Source: Bactrocera neohumeralis (Eukaryota; Arthropoda; Insecta; Diptera; Tephritidae). From it: 64,000 nucleotides of DNA. The stretch spans positions 186,001 to 250,000 of the forward strand of contig NW_026089623.1 in the NCBI RefSeq assembly GCF_024586455.1. The letters are read 5' to 3'. Of this stretch, positions 31,835 through 42,384 are shown one piece after another. The notes below the pieces were generated by a model. The model was not told where the DNA came from and did no database searches. It was given only the letters and a program-made list of their open reading frames with translations. A program made the translations under genes and the position numbers. Within the stretch, counting starts at the first letter, position 1; each line of letters starts with the position of its first letter.

Positions 31835-32105
31835 TTCCTGATGTTACTTATATAGGGGCTAGGCCAAGTTTTCGCTTAAATTTATCTATTTTACCCACAA
31901 AGATACACTGTTATGAGTAGAACACGCTCTCATGTTTTCATTGGGATAACTCACATATTGGCCGATATATGCGGTACAAAATCACCCGGAACTTCGAAAA
32001 TCTTTATATTAAGTATGGGGGCTATGGGAAGAATTGGTCCGATTCAAATAATTTTTGACACACAGACCTATCATTATAAGGGAACGATTATCCCTTAATT
32101 TCAGT
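31835..32105 (-). repeat. Dispersed repeat A, uninterrupted copy
   Basis: In reverse complement this matches 35560-35728 plus 38384-38441 plus the bases after 39420 (shared words AACAGTGTAT, GTAAAATAGATA, GCGAAAACTT). It provides the empty sites for two insertions: ATAC at 31903-31906 corresponds to the GTAT duplicated around the Sola-like element, and a single TA stands where the rosa element entered. The family itself was not identified and has no clear coding content. Confidence 0.75.
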
Positions 32106-32379
32106 TATATATATCCGATACATATTGTGTTGTTGTAACGGTTATCTTGTCTCTGTTAGGATGGTAAGGTTCAGATAAGTTGTCATCGAGGTCATCCAGT
32201 GGTAGGCCCAGGAAAGTGATGTTTCGAGGGAGAGGGGTGCCAGATGTGTTGAGTTAGCTGGCAACCCCGTTTGGCTCGGTAAGTTTTAGATTTTCACCAT
32301 TTATCCTCACTGCTTATTTTGTGGTGTATTTGGAGTTATGTACCTGATATATGGCTGATGCACAAGTTAAACTACTCTT

Positions 32380-32935
32380 TTCCAAAATTTTACGTCCTTT
32401 TTTTAATGTTCTTTAGCAAAATTCAGCCGTGCTCATAGCTTTTTGACGCCTTCGTACATGCCTATTGGATACGCCACACCCAAATTCCATTTTATTTCAG
32501 CAATAATCTCTCAAGAAGATTTAAAAGGATCAGCTTGGTTTTTTCTGTTATTTTACGTGCAGGAGCTTTGTTTTTCAGTAAATTATGATCACTTTTAACA
32601 AGTTTAATGGCGTTATATACCAAATAGTGTAGTGTCAAACTATCATTTGATTGTGTGCAAAATCCAACCAATTATACCAAGAATTATTAAAACTGTAAAA
32701 ATAACTAATATTTGTTATGACGACCATTAGCGTCTATAACAGCTCGCAAACGACTGGACATGTCCTGAATAAGGTTTTTCATTTCACAGAGCTAGGGAAT
32801 TTTTTGCTGTTCTTCTTGTATTGCTTTGATAAAAGCAGTTTTATTGGTTGGACTTCCTTTACTTACTCGCTACTTTAAAAAAGCCCACAAATTCTCTATT
32901 TGGCTTAAGTCAGGACTCTCAAACAAGAAAGCACA
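32380..32935 (-). pseudogene. Tc1-like transposase fragments, rearranged
   Basis: On the minus strand 32935-32700 encodes ESPDLSQIENLWAFLK, SPTNKTAFIKAIQEEQQKI and LRAVIDANGRH, the Tc1 DD34E C-terminal end. Further downstream (32590-32390) are NKAPARKITEKTK and words resembling RLNFAKEH, which belong to the N-terminal half. The order is therefore C-terminal part then N-terminal part, so this is two head-to-tail remnants or a rearranged copy. There are many stops. Confidence 0.65.
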
Positions 32936-32973
32936 ATGAGGATGAGTTATGGTAGTACGGCGTTACGTAAATA

Positions 32974-33849
32974 CAAGGTGCGTTCCTAAGTAAACAGGAC
33001 TTAAAAAAAAACAGAACAAATGGTTTTTTCGGCAAACTCAATTTGTTTTATGCAAAATAGTCTCCTTCTGCTTCAATAATCTTTTTGCTTTTTCCAAAAG
33101 CATGTCGAACGAGTGTTTTGGCTCGTTGGCCGGTATGGCCGCCAGTATACCGGTGCAAGCCTTTTCAATGGCCTCTACGTCTGCATAACGCTTTCCTTTT
33201 GGGCAAATGCATTTTTCCGAAAGGAAGATGTCGCACGGTGTCATATTAAGTAAATACGGTGAGTAGTTAATGGTTAAATGTGATTTTTGGTCAAATAATC
33301 GGTCACAAAGATGTCCTTCGAATGTTGGATTCTGAGTAATTTTTGGTCGAAATGCGATAAATCGATGTTTTGGAGATGTTCAATTCCATTTCCGTGAATT
33401 TCAATTATGATTTCGACTGATTTTTGAATTGACGCATAGTTTCGATGGAATTTCCGGTGATCACGGATTTTGATTGGCCCACATGTTGATCGTCATTTAT
33501 GTCCTCACGACGACTTAGAAAACGTTGAAACCACTCGTGCACTCTGCTACGGGATAGGCAATCATCGCCATAAACTTGCTTCATTAATTGAAACGTTAAA
33601 ACGGTAAAAGTTTTACCAATTTTAAAACAAAATTTAATGTTGGCTCTTTGTTCGATGCCCATTTTCGCACCAATAACACAAAAATACGGACACTTAAAAC
33701 GCAATAACTTCACTTCCAATCAATGAAATGTCATGAAATCACTCACTGGACAATCGATAAAGATAGCAGATTCTAACGCACCAGTTGACATATAGATGGC
33801 CTGGGGGCGCTAGATTCTAAAAGTGCTGTTTACTTTGGAACGCGCCTTG
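32974..33849 (-). mobile_element. Mariner element, 876 bp, with TA TSD
   Basis: The ends are CAAGGTGCGTTCCTAAGTAA and, inward, CAAGGCGCGTTCCAAAGTAA, flanked by TA at 32972-32973 and 33850-33851. Inside on the minus strand are the N-terminal part (33719-33405: EQRANIKFCFKIGKTF, QVYGDDCLSRSRVHEWF, REDINDDQHVGQSK) and the C-terminal part (33244-33038: MTPCDIFLSEKCI). The central catalytic region is deleted, so it is non-autonomous. It is inserted next to the Tc1 remnant. Confidence 0.9.
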
Positions 33850-34191
33850 TAAAAAAACAGAAACAAACAAATAAACAAAAATTTTAACATTAATTGAATC
33901 GAAAATAGAAGTTTAGCTAGTGGTATCTTTTCAATATTCTACGTTGTAAACTATTGTCCAGCTGTTGAATCGCAAATATATATATTCATGATTCTCCAAA
34001 CGGAAGAGGTAAGGTCTACTAAATTTTTCGATTGTTTCCTTTACAGTACACTATTTTACATCCCGGTGGAGGACACTGTTTCTCACATAGAAAAGAGTCC
34101 TCACTATGGTGCGCAGAATTTTATTTTAAAAAGTTCGAATTATTTTTAAATTTGAATTCGCCGCTCTACCCCAGGTTTGAATGCCATACAT

Positions 34192-34407
34192 TCATATCGG
34201 TCTAAATATTACCCTATATTTTAGCAATCTATTCTTCAGACTGAGGCGGGATCTTGGCCTAAGGAGCCAGTATATCTGCGCCACCTTTAATCTAAGCTGA
34301 GTTCTATTTATTTTTACGTAATCTTTCCAAGTGCGCCTCTTATCAATTGTAATCCGCAAAATAGTTGCGCATGTGTTTTTTGGTAACAACTGACCATATA
34401 AAACCAC
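34192..34407 (-). pseudogene. Jockey-clade RT fragment
   Basis: The frame reads TILRITIDKRRTWKDYV, QLRLKVAQIYWLLRPRSRLS and KNRLLKYRVIFRPI, the post-catalytic thumb region of jockey-type reverse transcriptases. It is about 70 residues, with no flanking ORF parts. Confidence 0.75.
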
Positions 34408-34435
34408 TTGAGGTCAATTTTTGTGCTTGAGGATA

Positions 34436-34565
34436 TACTACTGTGATCAAATTGAAAGGTGAATTTTGTCCATTTCATCTCCTTCAAAGTAATCTCCTCC
34501 CCTGCAATACACTTATGCCAACGAATTTTCAGTCATCATAGCACTTGGAAAAATCCTCCGTCGCA
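34436..34565 (-). pseudogene. Mariner transposase C-terminal fragment
   Basis: In reverse complement the end CRGGDYFEGDEMD is recognisable. YFEGD is the conserved C-terminal signature of mariner transposases. Only about 40 residues can be read. Confidence 0.6.
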
Positions 34566-34834
34566 CGTAGGAGCATTTTCCTTCAAAAATCGGACAAAAT
34601 TGAGAATTACAAACTACAGTGATGCTACTCAAAAATGATTTATTTATTACCTAAGTAACCGTACAACAATAAACCGATTAAATAATTGACCTTTACGCGT
34701 TATATTGCCACACAAGCAGTCGGAACCTAGACTTCGTTCAGTACGCACGTCCTTATTCTCGATACTTTCTATTATTCTCGAAATTGCAACTTGTGTTATG
34801 TGTTGTGTGAAGTGAATTCTGGAAAATATTTGTT

Positions 34835-34853
34835 ATGGAGTCTGGACAACATG
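34835..34853 (+). CDS. Candidate short alternative first exon of RhoGEF2
   Basis: ATGGAGTCTGGACAACAT followed by G and then GTATTA forms a seven-codon start with a phase-1 border, the phase required by the RhoGEF2 exon at 46704. An initiator-like TCAGTA lies about 95 bp upstream. The donor is weak and the phase match has a one-in-three chance of being accidental. It could equally be the first exon of an unrecognised element. Kept only as a testable candidate. Confidence 0.2.
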
Positions 34854-34865
34854 GTATTATTTAAT

Positions 34866-35389
34866 TTTAATAATATAAATATTAATTTAGTTAATGTATT
34901 ATTTTGTTTTTTTTTCTCGAAAACAATGAAATATCAACAAACGAAACAATTTTTTTTTTTAATTTTTTAGTGTTTTTGTTATAGTGTCGGGGGAGGTCGA
35001 GTTATAAATAAATTTTTTTTTTAATAATCTACAGGGTTTCTACTTATCATATAAACTTAAACTTTTCCCCATCTTTCCCCCGCTTAATAAAAAGCACGTT
35101 TAATTAGGTTGGTCACTTGCATAGAATGAGTACTGCTTTTATTTATTTATTTTAATTAAATACTGAAATAAGAAGTATAAGAGAGATCTATCGGAACCCA
35201 CTTTTTGGTGAAATTTAGAATGTGATATTCTCTTAATATTTATATGTCACAATGTGAAAATAAGCGAAATCGGATTACAATCACGCCTACTTCCCATATA
35301 ATACAATTTAAAATGCCATTTGATTCTTGCACTTTCTAGTACACAAATAAAGAAGTAATTAATATAACGGAATAAAATTTTGCGGTAAT
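34866..35389. other. RhoGEF2: AT-rich intron sequence, no feature recognised
   Basis: Long T and A runs; nothing coding was seen. Confidence 0.35.
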
Positions 35390-36168
35390 AATTTCCTTAA
35401 CGTATGCCACCTTCTGACCAAAAATTGTTCAAATCCAACAAACTGTTGAAGCCCCTAGGTACCGAATATGTGGACCCCGGTACCTATAGTTGACTTTTGA
35501 CCGAAAATATCGTTCAATGTGTGTGATAAGAAATTGAAATTCACACAGAATCCTTTCCTGACAATAGTATTTCTTTGTATCAAAAATGGGTTGAATCAGG
35601 TCAATCGTTTCCTGAGCTCCCATATAAAGATTTTCGAACTTCTAGATCACTTTATGCTGAATATATCCGCCAATATTTGAGTCATCTCAATGAAAACTTC
35701 AGAACAGGTTTTATTCATAACAGTGTATCGCTGGCTAAGGGTGCAAAGTGCCTAAGTCCATTTTTTGAAATTTTTCAGGAGAGACGAAAAACATTCTAAA
35801 TATTATTTTTGTTAATATTTTTTAAAGCTGTATAACACAATGTCTTTTTATATTCGTAATTGATGACTCAAATACAATTTTAATTTGAAATAAGCATAAG
35901 ATACTTGTTTATGTCTATTTTTGGGACTTAGCCCAATTTCTGCAACAGAGTTTTATTTTTGTAATGGACTTAGCTCTTTTTATTGTTAAACACCTTTTTT
36001 TCTCTTCGCCTGAAAAGAAAACACAAGTTAATAGAAACTTTAATTGTTTAATCAAGATTAATTATATTTCACTTTATTTTTATAATAAATATCTTAAATA
36101 TACAAAAATCAGTCATATGTTCCAGTTATCAAAATCTTAAGCACTAATTATTCAAAATAAAAAAAAAT

Positions 36169-37761
36169 TCATTCGTGTGGCAACTCGTCGTAAAATTTAT
36201 GGTAGTCTTTTGGCAATGTTACCTTTAAAGATTGTAAGTCTTCATATTTCCTTTTTGAAAAAGGCCTTTTTTCATGGTAAAACTGATCCAGGTTGGACCA
36301 CATTAATGGGGCAAAATGCATACATTTGCGCTGTGGAAGAGTTTTCCATTCATGCGGAAATCTTAATTTAAAAAATATTTTTCCATCTGGAGTATACTTC
36401 AGTGCTCGAATATCTGTCACTTTCGAATCACCTGCACCACGACCAGGACGTATGGTTTTAAAAAACGATACATTTTTAAACGATTTGAAAAATGTATGAT
36501 CTAAATAGGTCACATCATATGGTTCTGGTTTCTCCCGCGCACCTTTACACAAACCAATATAGTCGGCTGGTACATAAATGTCTTTATTTTTTAATGCACG
36601 TTCAACTACAGAATGTACGCTATCAGCTTCCATTTGCGTATGACCTATTTCAAGTATTTTTTGCTCAATCGTAATTTTATTATTTATCGATGTATTAAGC
36701 AAAGCGTTTGACATAGTACAATTACGGTTTTGGTATGTACACCCGTCACTGTAAAAAATAATGTTAATCGGGTTATTTTTGTTTTCCAAATTATGCAGAA
36801 TATTTTTTTTAATGAAATAAGTCCAAATACTAGCGAATTCATCAGCAGTTAATCCGCCTTCGACCTCGTGCCATAAAAAGCAGTACGCTTTTTGATTTTT
36901 CAAATTATAAAATACTAAGTTATGAACTTTCAACTTAGAGCTGTAATAAAATGTACTGACATTTGATTTCGGTGACATTAAAACAGCTTGAAGATCAACT
37001 GTAAATACGAATTGCGCGGCATTTTTATCTTTGGTTTTTTCTTCTCTGGCTTCTTTCTTCTTTTCCTGATGGAGCAAGTAATCTTCCTCTGAAATATTTC
37101 CGACACGATAACGCGCGCAAATATCGCACTGATCTTTTCTCGGCGCATACAAAGATAATTTTTTGTTTTCAAAAATGTCATTAAAAACTGTCATAGAAAG
37201 AGGTTGCTTTTCGTGTTCAGTACACCAATTATTTTTATAGAAATCATAAAGCTTTGTCTTAGACTGCCATTCTGATAATAGATATTTTTTTGTGATTGTA
37301 GCTCGACAATAATGAGATTCTGTGGCTGGAAGACTGTCGAAAAACATACTTAGTTCTTGCTGCTGTACACTTTGGGTAGCCATTCCTCGGTTGTGTTTGT
37401 TTGAATTGGATACAGAAAAGGGCGTTTTCAACCATTTCAAAACAGTTTTTCCGCTTATGCCCAATGTGTTTAAGAAGAGAGTGCGACACACACGCAAAAT
37501 TGTATTATTGGCTTTAAGGTGATACTGCAGTGTTTGACTTCTCTTCGATGCGTTTTCTATGCGACGATTTCGAGGTCTTTTAGTTTGAATACACTCTATC
37601 AAAGTATTAACGTAATTTTTTTTTTGTTTCCAACACATTTTCCAAAATTCCTTAAATATTTGTTCTCTACATGATTCTGACAGTTGTGCGCATTTCATGA
37701 TTGCAGTCTCACCTTTGTCCAAACAATTACATCTTTGCTTGCGAGTTCTAGCGTCTCTCAC
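36169..37761 (-). CDS. Sola-like DDE transposase, 530-codon open frame
   Basis: This is a long unbroken frame within an element that has both TIRs. Visible parts: a CDIC zinc-like pair at residues 212-215 after an APRKDQ lead-in, a Lys/Glu-rich helix at 230-248, then FVFTVDLQAV with Asp256, INIIFYSDGCTYQNRN with Asp339, and GHTQMEADSVHSVVE with Asp380, His383 and Glu387. The three acidic positions suit a DDE/D nuclease. Similar proteins are common and uncharacterised in arthropods (recollection). The frame continues upstream of 37761 in other frames (SGKKYLGKKKQ near 37805; MCADKNNNIQPKARE at 38037), so the full protein is about 600 residues and is broken near 37770 and 37833. Confidence 0.8.
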   Translation of the reverse strand: MRDARTRKQRCNCLDKGETAIMKCAQLSESCREQIFKEFWKMCWKQKKNYVNTLIECIQTKRPRNRRIENASKRSQTLQYHLKANNTILRVCRTLFLNTLGISGKTVLKWLKTPFSVSNSNKHNRGMATQSVQQQELSMFFDSLPATESHYCRATITKKYLLSEWQSKTKLYDFYKNNWCTEHEKQPLSMTVFNDIFENKKLSLYAPRKDQCDICARYRVGNISEEDYLLHQEKKKEAREEKTKDKNAAQFVFTVDLQAVLMSPKSNVSTFYYSSKLKVHNLVFYNLKNQKAYCFLWHEVEGGLTADEFASIWTYFIKKNILHNLENKNNPINIIFYSDGCTYQNRNCTMSNALLNTSINNKITIEQKILEIGHTQMEADSVHSVVERALKNKDIYVPADYIGLCKGAREKPEPYDVTYLDHTFFKSFKNVSFFKTIRPGRGAGDSKVTDIRALKYTPDGKIFFKLRFPHEWKTLPQRKCMHFAPLMWSNLDQFYHEKRPFSKRKYEDLQSLKVTLPKDYHKFYDELPHE

Positions 37762-38037
37762 GTTATTGTATTGCCAAACGTTACCTGTTTTTTTTTGCCG
37801 AGGTATTTTTTACCACTTTGGCGAAGGACTTTATTTTTTTTCAGAAAAGGAGAAACTGGATTTTGTTTTTAATCTTTGTTTACGTGTTTTACTCTGCTCT
37901 GGTAACTCAAATGAATTGTCTGAACTGCTGTTAAAACCATAAGGCACTAGTCCTACAACACCATCATCTGCTTCAATTCCAAAACCAGGGCACTCTCTTG
38001 CTTTCGGTTGAATATTATTATTTTTATCAGCACACAT
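37762..38037 (-). pseudogene. N-terminal part of the Sola-like transposase, frameshifted
   Basis: MCADKNNNIQPKARECPGFG starts at 38037 and runs to SSFSFSEKK, where the frame stops at a run of A near 37833. The expected continuation KVLRQSGKKYLGKKKQ is in the next frame, and a TGA lies just before the main frame at 37761. Homopolymer slippage or assembly error at the A runs could explain the breaks. Confidence 0.6.
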
Positions 38038-38441
38038 CTGATATAATAACAATAACTAAACTTTAAATATTAAGAAAAAATAAGTAACCGTATTCACCTT
38101 CCACTTATGAGCAATTTTATAAAACAAATAAACAAACTTTACTGAATGTTGCGCCAAATTCCTATGAAACAGCTGATGCTGTGTACGTTCAGTGGACTTG
38201 GCGCGCGCTGTTTTGACAACTACGGACTTAAGACTTTTGCTTACCAACACTATACAACTTAAAAAAAAAATTCCTTTTTTTGTTTTTTAGCCCATGTATT
38301 TTCGAATTATCTTTCGAACTGCATCAAAATCTCATTTTTGAAAAAAATGGACTTAGGCACTTGGCACCCTTAGCCAGCGGTATGTTTGCGGCTAAAATAG
38401 ATACAATTGGGCGAAAACTTTACCCTTCTCCCATATAACTA

Positions 38442-39417
38442 TCGGGTGATTTTTTAAGAGCTTGATAACTTTTTTAAAAAAACGCATAAAATTTGCAAAA
38501 TCTCATCGGTTCTTTATTTGAAACGTTAGATTGGTTCATGACATTTACTTTTTGAAGATAATTTCATTTAAATGTTGACCGCGGCTGCGTCTTAGGTGGT
38601 CCATTCGGAAAGTCCAATTTTGGGCAACTTTTTCGAGCATTTCGGCCGGAATAGCCCGAATTTCTTCGGAAATGTTGTCTTCCAAAGCTGGAATAGTTGC
38701 TGGCTTATTTCTGTAGACTTTAGACTTGACGTAGCCCCACAAAAAATAGTCTAAAGGCGTTAAATCGCATGATCTTGGTGGCCAACTGCCCATGCATCCC
38801 GAAAAATGCACTGTTTGGTGTGGTTTGTACGCTGGTGGAATCATTGGACCGTATTTTTTCAAAGATGCTGTTGGACGCAACGTTACGGTGAATGGCGATC
38901 GCTATCGTTCGATGCTAACAAACTTTTTGTTGCCAAAAATGGAAGAACTGAACTTGGTTGACATGTGGTTTCAACAAGATGGCGCTACATGCCACACAGC
39001 TCGCGATTCTATGGCCATTTTGAGGGAAAACTTCGGAGAACAATTCATCTCAAGAAATGGACCCGTAAGTTGGCCACCAAGATCATGCGATTTAACGCCT
39101 TTAGACTATTTTTTGTGGGGCTACGTCAAGTCTAAAGTCTACAGAAATAAGCCAGCAACTATTCCAGCTTTGGAAGACAACATTTCCGAAGAAATTCGGG
39201 CTATTCCGGCCGAAATGCTCGAAAAAGTTGCCCAAAATTGGACTTTCCGAATGGACCACCTAAGACGCAGCCGCGGTCAACATTTAAATGAAATTATCTT
39301 CAAAAAGTAAATGTCATGAACCAATCTAACGTTTCAAATAAAGAACCGATGAGATTTTGCAAATTTTATGCGTTTTTTTTTAAAAAAAAGTTATCAAGCT
39401 CTTAAAAAATCACCCGA
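38442..39417 (+). mobile_element. Mariner of the rosa (DD41D) type with inverted-duplicated 3' end
   Basis: The ends are TCGGGTGATTTTTTAAGAGC, inverted, with TA at 38440-38441 and 39418-39419. The left arm (38442-38784) is an apparently identical reverse complement of the right arm (39071-39417) apart from poly-T length. The arms contain coding sequence for the transposase C-terminus, so that region exists on both strands. The central 290 bp carries the middle of the transposase. The true 5' end and N-terminal coding part are lost. Confidence 0.9.
38792..39310 (+). pseudogene. Rosa-type mariner transposase, C-terminal half
   Basis: The 172-codon frame includes VWCGLYAGGIIGPYFF, then WFQQDGATCHTA with the second catalytic Asp, and WPPRSCDLTPLDYFLWGY with the third. 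Forty-one residues separate the two Asp, which is the DD41D signature of the rosa group described from Ceratitis and relatives. The first Asp and the DNA-binding domain are missing. The initial Met is inside the protein and not a natural start. Confidence 0.85.
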
Positions 39418-40084
39418 TATTACCAAGATTTTCGAACATCCACTTGATTGGTGATTGTATGTAAGGTACCTTAATGAAACCCAGGGAACATTTTTTGAGT
39501 ATGTAGCATATTAGTAGTATGTGGGATGAGCAAAAATTGGTCGATACTACCCCAAACTGAAATATAAAATACTCGGTTGCCCCGAACTTAGCCCTTCCTT
39601 ACTTGTTTTATTTGAATATATTGCATTATTATATTCAATCATGCATTTTTATTCATTTTCATCATATAATCACAAAATCATAAAATCATTAAATAATTTT
39701 GTCCGGTTTTTGAGACCAAATGCTCCTATGTGCGTCGTGATGGCTATCAGAGCCTTCTTCGATTCAGCTTTTTTATCCTGTGAATTTGCTGAATAGCCAG
39801 AAATTACACGAAGGTAAATCGGGCGAATGCGATGATTGCGGCACAATATTTGTGAAAGTGTGGCGTAATGATCACGAATAACCAATGCAGTATGAGATGG
39901 TGCATTATCACATTTCTTTGTTCAATAAATTCAGACATAGTAAAAATCGGAAAATTCACTTTTAAGGCCTCTTAAAGCGACGCGTATCTCAAATTCTAAT
40001 GAATATTTTGATGTGAAATTTAGCAAAGATGTCACTAAGAACACTACCAACTTACAGAAAAAAATTTACCGATTCGAAAAACAC

Positions 40085-41030
40085 GCGGTATAAAGAATAT
40101 AGAGCACAAGGGCGAGTACACTGCCTTGAGGAGCGCCAGCACAAATTGATCTCAAATCAAAGAAATAATAAGGCAATGGTAATGGTTTAAATGAGTTAAG
40201 CCTCCACCCACTCTACCCGGGAAAAACTGGCGCACTCTAGCTAAACATAGCACAATACACCACAGCCGATGAGAGCACAACACAAAACCAACGCAACTCA
40301 CCACACCTATTGACCAACCCACTTAACAAAAAGGATGGACAACGGGATCGTATCATCAATTCGCTACCAACATTCGCTTACACACTGCACCGCGTCGACA
40401 CCTTTCCCATATTTACTCGAACTACAAATTCGCGGGATCTCAACACAATTCATTATTCACAAGTCGTTAACAACATCTGCTTATATATTCGAATAAAAAT
40501 ATTGACCACACGGTTCCTGCGCGCTGACCTTTTTCGCACATCAACATCCGTTCATCGACACACGTGTAAGTGATTTATAACAAAATTTAAATGCTAAATT
40601 GGGCATCCAATTAAACAGTAGTTTTTCCTTTAATTTGAACAATAGGCCTAGAAGCCATACTTATTATTTTCCATAGCATCAGTTATAAAGTGTTCTACCA
40701 TATTGCTCCACTGTCATTGATAAGTGGGAAGATTGTGCCATGAAATGTTCTGAAGCCAAACTGAGGATTCGGAATAAGCTGTTTGTCTTCCAACACCGAC
40801 AAAAGCTTACGTAAAAATGTACTTTCGAGATAATTACCAGTAGACTAATTAGTCGATAAGAATTAACCAGATGTTCATGTTTTCCGGGTTTAAGAATTAA
40901 AATAACGTCAGCAAATTTCCATTGTGATGAGAAACGCATTCCGTTAAAAAGGTAATCATGCTGATTACGTTTTCGCGTAACGCTTTAAGTGCAAACGCAT
41001 TAATTCCGTCATAATCTGGTAAATTATTGT
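40085..41030 (-). pseudogene. Jockey-clade RT fragments with an insertion
   Basis: In reverse complement, NLPDYDGINAFALKALREN and SSQWKFADVILILKPGKHEH, then SYRLISLLVIISKV (41030-40679), give the first half of an RT. GAPQGSVLALVLYILYTA follows at 40140-40085. The roughly 150 residues expected between are replaced by non-coding C/A-rich DNA at about 40160-40640. Confidence 0.75.
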
Positions 41031-41542
41031 TTACCTATGCTTTTTTTCATCCTGAAAATATAACATTATCAAGGACTATTTGTGCCCTTTTAATACTTTT
41101 CGGACTTGACTTATAGCAATAATTTTAAGAACAGATGCCAACTGCCTTAGGACTGCTTAAGAATATTTTTAATTTCTTTTAACATTTTGATTAATCGCAC
41201 CTACTGAGTTTTGTGGTCTGCCTGTGTATTAATTCCAACCTATTTTCTTTTTCAGCGCGTTTAATAATAACATAAATAGTTCTTAGCTTAATTCAAAACT
41301 TAGAAGTTTTTCCTTGGTGATAATGGAAATAAACTAATTGAATGATGAAATTGATGAAATTAATTACAGGCATTGCTTAAAGCCCCATGTTAAACAAGAT
41401 GCACGCAGTCGAAAGCATATAACATAAATAATAAACGGTGATCCAGGAAGGAACTTTTTTCAATAGCCTTTTTTTGACTGATCACGCGTGAGTCGGGCCA
41501 AGCTATCTTGTTATTTTTGTTCAGTATTGTTTGGCATTTTAA

Positions 41543-41740
41543 CATGGAAAGACTTACACCTGAATAACGTTTACAAATTGTTCAACCTTATTACGAAAAT
41601 TCACGTTCTGTGAAATATGTGTTTCGCGGGCTTCGCTCAACTTATGGTCAACATAATCTTGAGACCTATTTTCGACCGTATAGACCACGTCCAGCACGCA
41701 GTGAAGAAAATATAGCAGCCGTAGCATGAATACCGTGGAG
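41543..41740 (+). pseudogene. Rosa-type mariner N-terminal fragment
   Basis: MERLTPE is followed by a stop, then RLQIVQPYYENSRSVKYVF, RGLRSTYGQHN and later RPARSEENIAAVA, the N-terminal helix-turn-helix region of this mariner group. The 3' half is not found next to it. It may be part of the family that produced 38442-39417, but the ends do not show this. Confidence 0.65.
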
Positions 41741-42384
41741 AAATTGGAATTGGAAATTTTTGTGTTTTATTCTTTAAAAAAGGTGGGAGCCGCGAAATGG
41801 ATCTTACTATATATTCAGAGAATTCATAGCATTACACATTAATTCAAATTTGAAGTACGGTTTTAAACTGCTTATGTTTTCTACAAATTGCATTTTGTAA
41901 AGAATTAATTGGCGGCACAATATTTGCCGAATTCGGTTATTCTTCTTCGTAGCATTTATAAAGACTACTTAGATCAATTATAAAATGCAAAAAAATATTA
42001 CGAATTTAGTTTACGAAGCATTATAGTTTACTAAATATGAATTTAAAAATAAAATTATATACTTCCTTTCATTTTGCAAACAATTAATTTTACCCCATTA
42101 CCCCCATTTTAACCCCAAATTCGGGGGTTGCTATTCTAAAATTTTCCCCACATCTTCATCGCCGTCATTCCCAATTAGTAAATATTATGATACTGTCATT
42201 GAGTGGGAAAGTTTAACGTCTTGGAATCGACAAATTGCGGTCTTCAGCAACACTTGCCAGAATGGCAATAATATTTTCATTGCTTTGAGCGGTTGTCTTA
42301 TTGGCACTTGAACATTATGTAAAGAAAAAGTACGCTCTAAATTTTCAACAATTTGACGAAAGCGATCAGAGGTGTACTATTATT

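Larger units (their letters stand above)
35729..38379 (-). mobile_element. Sola-like DNA transposon, 2651 bp, with 4-bp TSD
   Basis: The TIR begins CGCTGGCTAAGGGTGCAAAG on the left and, inward, CGCTGGCTAAGGGTGCCAAG on the right; it extends for about 40 bp. The flanks are GTAT at 35725-35728 and at 38380-38383. The sister copy of the host repeat (31903-31906) has this word once, so the 4-bp TSD is secure. A 4-bp TSD together with a long DDE-type protein is what is known of the Sola superfamily. That assignment is inference from TSD length and protein style. Confidence 0.85.
35390..39605 (+). repeat. Dispersed repeat A, interrupted by Sola-like and rosa elements
   Basis: The host repeat is readable at 35390-35728, 38384-38441 and 39418-39605, ending CCGAACTTAGCCCTTCCTTA. 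The same family occurs at 31835-32105 and 58750-59105. The two insertions inside have exact TSDs, so the repeat is the oldest layer here. Its class is unknown. Confidence 0.75.

Noticed and set aside
38545..38880. Minus-strand 111-codon frame as a separate gene
   Set aside because: It is the inverted duplicate of the rosa transposase C-terminus within one palindromic element.
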